Assembly: GCA_029004655.1 (NCBI GenBank)
Contig: JAQVYP010000074.1
Location: 1-8,524 of the forward strand
DNA length: 8,524 bases
Direction: 5' to 3'
DNA from: Oscillospiraceae bacterium
Lineage (GTDB): Bacteria > Bacillota > Clostridia > Oscillospirales > Acutalibacteraceae
Shown: positions 5,112 to 8,524 of the stretch, one piece after another
Layout of the letters: every line of letters starts with the position of its first letter
Position numbering within the stretch: the stretch's first letter is position 1
Position numbers and translations under genes: made by a program
The notes under the pieces: generated by a model
The model's database searches: none
What the model was told of the DNA's origin: nothing
What the model saw: the letters and a program-made list of their open reading frames with translations, nothing else

Positions 5112-5501
5112 TTACCCTCTTTTACTCGTCAATATAACGATTTCTTCCTTAATGGCGCCGCCTTTTAAAATATTGCCCGAAATTACCGTTCCATCTATAT
5201 TACGGCATACAATACCGTAATATAGGCTTGCAATGCCACCTCCGCCATCATCCTTTGCAACGCTGAATGTGTTGCTTGAAATAGCACTGTTATGCACACC
5301 ATTTAGGTAGATATGTGAATTCTCATATTTATCAACAAACGGAATTTTTCTTTGCTTTCCATTGCGGTGGAATATATTCCCGGTAATTATAAAATTTGTG
5401 CAGTACTCTGTGTTTTTTGAAAAATATATTGCGGGGCCCAAATTACGATCAAAGCAACTTGAATTAATTTGAACACTGCCGCCATTTTCAAAATGGCTCT
5501 G
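5112..5501 (-). pseudogene. 5'-truncated right-handed beta-helix (pectate-lyase-like) protein remnant
   Basis: The minus frame is open from 5501 (just after an in-frame TGA at 5502-5504) to TAA at 5112-5114, about 129 codons. It reads SHFENGGSVQINSSCFDRNL, then GPAIYFSKNTEYC, and repeats short Ile/Val-Ser-x-Asn-x-Phe/Leu rungs: FIITGNIFHRNG, NSAISSNTFSV, GTVISGNILKGG. Such ladders are typical of the parallel beta-helix fold of pectate lyases, other polysaccharide-active enzymes and phage tail spikes. The visible part covers only a few coils, and there is no start with a ribosome site (the only in-frame starter is a TTG at 5439-5441). The N-terminal part is therefore missing, and this is probably a dead fragment. 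Substrate cannot be inferred. Confidence 0.65.
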
Positions 5502-5531
5502 TCACATCATATAGTTGATAATAAAGCATTT

Positions 5532-5560
5532 TATTACGAGGCAGTAATAGCCTCATAATA
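5532..5560. other. Hairpin in the junction between two broken genes
   Basis: TATTA-C-GAGGC (5532-5542) and GCCTC-A-TAATA (5550-5560) pair as a 10-bp stem with one C/A mismatch and a 7-base loop. It lies between the beta-helix and response-regulator remnants (5502-5603), where no gene is readable. There is no T-run, so it is probably not a terminator. It may belong to a lost mobile element. Confidence 0.35.
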
Positions 5561-5603
5561 TGGAATTTGCCAACTTTACATTATTCTCATCATCTCAATC
5601 CAA

Positions 5604-5906
5604 GCTCCGGCGGATATGGTAATACTCGATATTATGATGCCGAGAACCGACGGACTGACTCTCTGCACAAAGCTTCGAAATACAAGCAATGTTCCTATTA
5701 TCATTGTGTCGGTCAGAGATAGTGAGATTGATCGAACAACTGGTATCACCTTGGGTTCGGACGACTATTTGACAAAGCCATTTTCCCCTATGGAACTGGT
5801 AGCAAGGGTAAAATCAATTTTTCGCAGGTTGGAAAGAGCTAATATTAAAAGTGACAGGAGGATATTTTTGCCGTTGTCAATGATACATTACTTTTTCAAG
5901 CGGTAA
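5604..5906 (+). pseudogene. Response regulator remnant (receiver domain fragment, OmpR/PhoB type)
   Basis: The reading frame carries the later two-thirds of a receiver domain: ADMVILDIMMPRTDGL with the phospho-acceptor Asp, the switch Ser in PIIIVSVRD, GITLGSDDYLTKPFSPMELV with the conserved Lys, and ARVKSIFRRLER. The first 40 to 45 residues, including the acidic Asp pair, are gone: the bases before 5604 read as YGICQLYIILIIS after a stop and do not look like a receiver. After about 5850 the frame drifts into unrelated sequence and stops at 5904-5906. The DNA-binding winged helix is absent. Internal ATG (5616) and later codons cannot give a working regulator. Its partner kinase fragment begins immediately downstream in another frame, so one deletion probably removed everything between. 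Confidence 0.85.
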
Positions 5907-6241
5907 TGAATGTTACCGCAAACTGTCTTCGATATGCAAAAACAATGGTTAAAATAACCTTGATACAAGAAAATGAAAAAGCTATAATACGAATATCTGA
6001 TGATGGCAATGGTATCAATGAGCAGGATTTACCAAATATATTTGACAGGTTTTTTAAGGGTAAATCAGGAAATTTTGGATTGGGACTTGCTATCGCAAAA
6101 TCGGCTGTAGAATTTATGAAAGGTAATATCATTGCTTATAATCAAGATGGAGCTGTGTTTGAAATCCGGTTAAACACAAAAAAAGACGGCAACTTTAACG
6201 AAGCGCAAAAGCACGGCACAAATGATAAACAAATATCATAG
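5855..6241 (+). pseudogene. Sensor histidine kinase remnant (HATPase_c domain only)
   Basis: The frame opens after a TGA at 5852-5854 and reads QEDIFAVVNDTLLFQAV, then MNVTANCLRYAK (N box), ISDDGNGINEQDLPNIFDRF (G1 and F boxes), and GNFGLGLAIAKSAVEFMKGN (G2 box), ending at TAG 6239-6241. This is a full ATP-binding domain of a sensor kinase. The membrane sensor, HAMP and the phospho-accepting His dimerisation domain are missing. An ATG at 5906 overlaps the stop of the receiver fragment (TAATG), so a stand-alone 111-residue ATPase domain could be translated, but without the His domain it cannot signal in the normal way. The terminator follows five bases after the stop. Sequence inside the domain is well kept, so the loss looks recent. 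Confidence 0.85.
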
Positions 6242-6245
6242 AAGC

Positions 6246-6281
6246 AAAAAAGTCTGACGAAATAATTCGTCAGACTTTTTT
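6246..6281 (+). terminator. Strong intrinsic terminator after the two-component remnant
   Basis: The arms are AAAAAGTCTGACGAA plus its neighbour (6246-6261) and TTCGTCAGACTTTTTT (6266-6281), a 16-bp stem with the four-base loop ATAA. The T-run at 6276-6281 is part of the 3' arm. It presumably ended the original regulator-kinase operon. Confidence 0.88.
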
Positions 6282-6354
6282 GTCGAAAACTTTGCCAATT
6301 AAAAATGTCCAATTAAATAGTATGGGGAAATTGTGCATTTGCGGTGTTATTCTG

Positions 6355-6374
6355 TACTAAGTAATTGCTTAGTA
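6355..6374. repeat. 20-bp near-perfect palindrome downstream of prfC
   Basis: TACTAAG-TAATTG-CTTAGTA, with the middle also pairing through T-G so that only AATT is left as a loop. It starts 8 bases past the prfC stop when read on the minus strand. It may protect or end the prfC transcript, but no T-run follows on that strand (CAGAATAAC). The outer TACTA matches the tips of the MITE-like elements, though the rest does not. Confidence 0.4.
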
Positions 6375-6381
6375 AAACCAA

Positions 6382-7983
6382 TTACAAAACCGGTGCTATA
6401 TCAAAAAACTTCGCATCTTTATTCTTTTCCTGAATTCTATTTAATGTCCATTGGTCCCTACATAACAGTACCGGTCTTTCGTACTTATCCTCAACCATGG
6501 CGATACTGTCGCTATATCCTGTAATCTCGTTATTACTATTTTCTCTTACAACCCAACGCGCCATTGAATAAGGTGATGTTTGAACATCTATATCTACTCT
6601 GTATTCATTTTTCATCCTGTATTCAAGAACTTCAAACTGCAATACACCTGCAACGCCTATCATAAGAGTTTCTACACCATAATTAGGCTTCTTAAAGACC
6701 TGTATTGCGCCTTCCTCAGAAATCTCATTAATTCCTTTAAGAAACTGCTTTCTTTTAGAAGAGTCTTTAGTTCTTACAACTGCAAAATGTTCTGACGGGA
6801 ACATTGGTATACCCTCAAAACTGAAGTTGCTTTTGCCGCCGCACAGGGTATCACCTAACATTAAATTGCCAGAATCAAACACACCAACTATATCTCCGGC
6901 ATAAGCCTCCTCAACAAATACTCTTTCCTGAGCAATGAATTGCTGTGATTGTGAAAGGCGTATTTTTTTGTTTGTCCTTATATGATTAACTTCCATTCCT
7001 TTTTCATATTTGCCCGAACAAATTCTGATAAACGCGATTCTATCACGGTGTGCAGGGTCCATATTTGCTTGTATTTTAAATACGAATCCTGAAAATTCTT
7101 CATCAAACGGTTCTATAACGCCGTCGCTATGGCGCGTGCTTTTTGGGCATGGGGCTGTTTTAACAAACTCTTCCAAAAAAGGTTCGACGCCGAAGTTTGT
7201 CATCGCACTTCCAAAGAATAAGGGGGTGAGCTCTCCCTTTTGGACTTTGTCCATATCAAATTTCTCTCCGGCAATGTCAAGCAATTCGATATCTTCGCAC
7301 AGCTTGTTAAATAAATGCTCGCCTAAAATCTCTTTGAATTTTTCGTTCTGGATGCTTCCGGAATCGGTAGGAACGATTTTTTGTCCATGACCTTGTGACT
7401 CAAACAATTCTATTTGCTTCAGTTTGCGGTTATATATGCCCTTAAAGTCACCTTCTAATCCAATCGGCCAGTTCATTGGGCAAGAGCGAATTCCCAGGGT
7501 GTTTTCTATTTCTTCCATTAACTCTAATGGATTTTTGCAAAATCTGTCTAATTTATTTATAAATGTAAAAATCGGGACACCTCTCATTGCACAAACATGG
7601 AACAACTTCTTGGTCTGAGCCTCAACACCTTTTGCTCCGTCAATCAGCATAACAGCGCTGTCTGCGGCAATCAAAGTTCTATAAGTATCCTCACTGAAAT
7701 CCTGATGCCCGGGAGTATCAAGAATATTTATGCGGTATCCTTTATAATCAAAATTCATTACACTTGAGGTTACGGATATTCCTCTTTGCTTTTCAATCTC
7801 CATCCAGTCCGACACAGCATATTTACTGGATTTTCTGCTTTTTACTGACCCGGCTTGCCTTATTGCTCCACTGTACAGCAGCAACTTTTCTGTCAAAGTT
7901 GTTTTACCGGCATCGGGATGGGATATGATAGCAAAGGTTTTTCTGCGGGTTACTTGATTTTTTATATTATTATTCATCGACAA
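6382..7983 (-). CDS. prfC: Peptide chain release factor 3 (RF3)
   Basis: RF3 is a translational GTPase that removes RF1/RF2 from the ribosome after peptide release. The 533 residues match the usual length (E. coli RF3 529). GTPase motifs: SHPDAGKTT (21-29), the switch I stretch SDWMEIEKQRGISVT (58-72), DTPGHQDFSEDTYRTL (89-104), which is diagnostic for RF3 rather than EF-G, NKLD (143-146), and FFGSAMTNFGV. Domain II and the C-terminal domain follow, with QFIAQER, GGKSNFSFEGIPMFPSEHFA and GVLQFEVLEYRM. The start is uncertain: TTG at 7981-7983 lies 12 bases after AAGGA and the in-frame ATG at 7975-7977 lies 18 bases after it, so the TTG is better spaced and an in-frame TAA just upstream rules out anything longer. 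It appears single-gene, transcribed from a promoter at 8025-8053. Confidence 0.97.
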   Translation of the reverse strand: MSMNNNIKNQVTRRKTFAIISHPDAGKTTLTEKLLLYSGAIRQAGSVKSRKSSKYAVSDWMEIEKQRGISVTSSVMNFDYKGYRINILDTPGHQDFSEDTYRTLIAADSAVMLIDGAKGVEAQTKKLFHVCAMRGVPIFTFINKLDRFCKNPLELMEEIENTLGIRSCPMNWPIGLEGDFKGIYNRKLKQIELFESQGHGQKIVPTDSGSIQNEKFKEILGEHLFNKLCEDIELLDIAGEKFDMDKVQKGELTPLFFGSAMTNFGVEPFLEEFVKTAPCPKSTRHSDGVIEPFDEEFSGFVFKIQANMDPAHRDRIAFIRICSGKYEKGMEVNHIRTNKKIRLSQSQQFIAQERVFVEEAYAGDIVGVFDSGNLMLGDTLCGGKSNFSFEGIPMFPSEHFAVVRTKDSSKRKQFLKGINEISEEGAIQVFKKPNYGVETLMIGVAGVLQFEVLEYRMKNEYRVDIDVQTSPYSMARWVVRENSNNEITGYSDSIAMVEDKYERPVLLCRDQWTLNRIQEKNKDAKFFDIAPVL

Positions 7984-8024
7984 TTTATAACAACATCCTT
8001 ATATTAATAACATCTATTTAATAT

Positions 8025-8053
8025 ATTATCCTAATTGATGTTGAGCTAGCCAA
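8025..8053 (-). promoter_or_regulatory. Likely prfC promoter
   Basis: Read on the minus strand: TTGGCT (8048-8053), 17-base spacer, GATAAT (8025-8030). The -10 matches consensus at five of six bases, the -35 at four. A start near 8018 leaves a leader of about 35 bases before the prfC start, enough for the AAGGA ribosome site. Confidence 0.4.
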
Positions 8054-8112
8054 AATTATTATTATATAAGTATAAAACCATTCTTATTCTCCTTTTGAAT
8101 ACCTAATCAACT

Positions 8113-8286
8113 ATGTTTACTTTTATGTTTCATAATATTATATCAAATATAATACTGATGTCAATTTTTTTATACAACGAAATTCTTAAAATGATTATAA
8201 CTCTCCTAAAGATAGATTTAATGAATGCTTTCACTTCAAAGCCCTCTGTGCTACAACCCAATTCCACTGAAAATGAAAAAGAGTAA
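8113..8286 (+). CDS. Doubtful 57-codon open frame ahead of an orphan terminator
   Basis: ATG at 8113 opens MFTFMFHNIISNIILMSIF, then a Lys/Leu-rich middle and a polar tail SVLQPNSTENEKE, stopping 16 bases before a strong plus-strand terminator. The N-terminal half is hydrophobic, as in a small membrane peptide. Against it: no ribosome site precedes this ATG or the inner ones at 8158 and 8191, and AT-rich sequence yields such frames easily. No function is proposed. The rest of 7984-8302 shows only the prfC promoter. Confidence 0.15.
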   Translation: MFTFMFHNIISNIILMSIFLYNEILKMIITLLKIDLMNAFTSKPSVLQPNSTENEKE

Positions 8287-8302
8287 CCCAAGTTCAACAT
8301 AC

Positions 8303-8352
8303 AAGTGGGTGAATCGTCGCATTGAAATTGCGATTCACCCACTTTATTTTTT
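8303..8352 (+). terminator. Strong orphan terminator
   Basis: AAGTGGGTGAATCG (8303-8316) pairs perfectly with CGATTCACCCACTT (8331-8344) over 14 bp, with a 14-base loop, followed by TATTTTTT. The T-run points to plus-strand termination. On the minus strand what follows is GTATGTTGAAC, a poor tail. No convincing gene ends at it: the only candidate is the doubtful frame at 8113-8286 or an unrecognised small RNA. Confidence 0.8.
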
Positions 8353-8424
8353 AAAGAAAATAATATTTAACATTTTGTGAAATATGACAGGAAAAGATCG
8401 ATTAGAATTTTCGTGCGAGAGTTT

Positions 8425-8524
8425 TTAGAGGTTACCATAGCTAAAAAAGTTGTATCTATCTTCTATCTCTAATAAAGCATGGCCAAAAATCAGGTCTGGA
8501 ATCGTCATCATGAGCTTCGTCATC
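8425..8524 (-). CDS. Possible C-terminal end of a gene running in from the window edge
   Basis: On the minus strand the frame is open for 33 codons from the edge to TAA at 8425-8427: MTKLMMTIPDLIFGHALLEI, then EDRYNFFSYGNL. The residue mix is protein-like, but 33 open codons in AT-rich DNA are not significant, and a plus-strand frame starting ATGGCCAAAAATCAG at about 8480 also runs off the edge. Downstream on this strand no T-tailed terminator is seen. Not recognised. Confidence 0.2.
   Translation of the reverse strand, partial: MTKLMMTIPDLIFGHALLEIEDRYNFFSYGNL

Noticed and set aside
5609..5619. 11-base match GGCGGATATGG also found at 2047-2057
   Set aside because: Too short to mean shared origin in 8.5 kb. 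One copy lies inside receiver-domain coding sequence, and the flanks do not match.
6295..6317. Two direct copies of CCAATTAAA
   Set aside because: A nine-base AT-rich repeat in an AT-rich spacer, expected by chance. No array or further unit.
8130..8342. 70-codon minus-strand frame near the window end
   Set aside because: Its N-terminal part is encoded by the arms of a perfect terminator hairpin and no ribosome site is present. Its VELGCSTEGFEVKAF stretch is curious, but nothing supports translation.

Overview
The window looks like a chromosomal stretch of a low-to-moderate GC Firmicute, most likely an uncultured gut-type member of class Clostridia. This rests on the B. subtilis NdoA-like MazF, the UvrC and RF3 sequences, strong AGGTG/GAGG ribosome sites, TTGACA/TAATAT-type promoters and hairpin-plus-T-run terminators. 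No taxonomic search could be run. The base composition is AT-rich, apart from two abrupt GC-rich islands that turn out to be copies of one short repeat.

Layout: the last 38 codons of an unidentified plus-strand gene (1-117) converge on uvrC (152-2002, minus; nucleotide excision repair). A divergent control region (2003-2160) separates uvrC from a plus-strand L-asparaginase-family gene (2161-3156) whose promoter is close to consensus but whose protein seems to lack the catalytic lysine. A convergent orphan mazF ribonuclease toxin follows (3286-3642, minus). Next is a cassette: promoter (3833-3861), repeat copy A (3894-4048), a gene for an unidentified beta-propeller-like protein (4085-4762), a terminator (4811-4855) and repeat copy B (4920-5075) in the opposite orientation.

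The stretch 5112-6281 is a gene graveyard. It holds a 5'-truncated right-handed beta-helix protein (minus), then a two-component system reduced by deletion to a receiver fragment and a histidine-kinase ATPase fragment in different frames, still followed by its terminator. prfC (release factor 3, 6382-7983, minus) comes next with its own likely promoter. The end (7984-8524) is mostly non-coding, with a strong orphan terminator and perhaps the 3' end of a minus-strand gene at the edge.

How the genes work together: there is no obvious pathway operon. uvrC, asparaginase, mazF and prfC are separately transcribed housekeeping or stress genes. The most interesting structure is the pair of 155-156 bp elements. 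They have 18-19 bp terminal inverted repeats, TTA on both flanks, and a GC-rich core that aligns without gaps between the copies. The core differences fall mainly in third codon positions of a shared reading frame (SGLAP...N.A.RK.DR.D), suggesting a mobile element that carries, or donates, a short protein-coding segment. Copy A lies in the leader of the beta-propeller-like gene.
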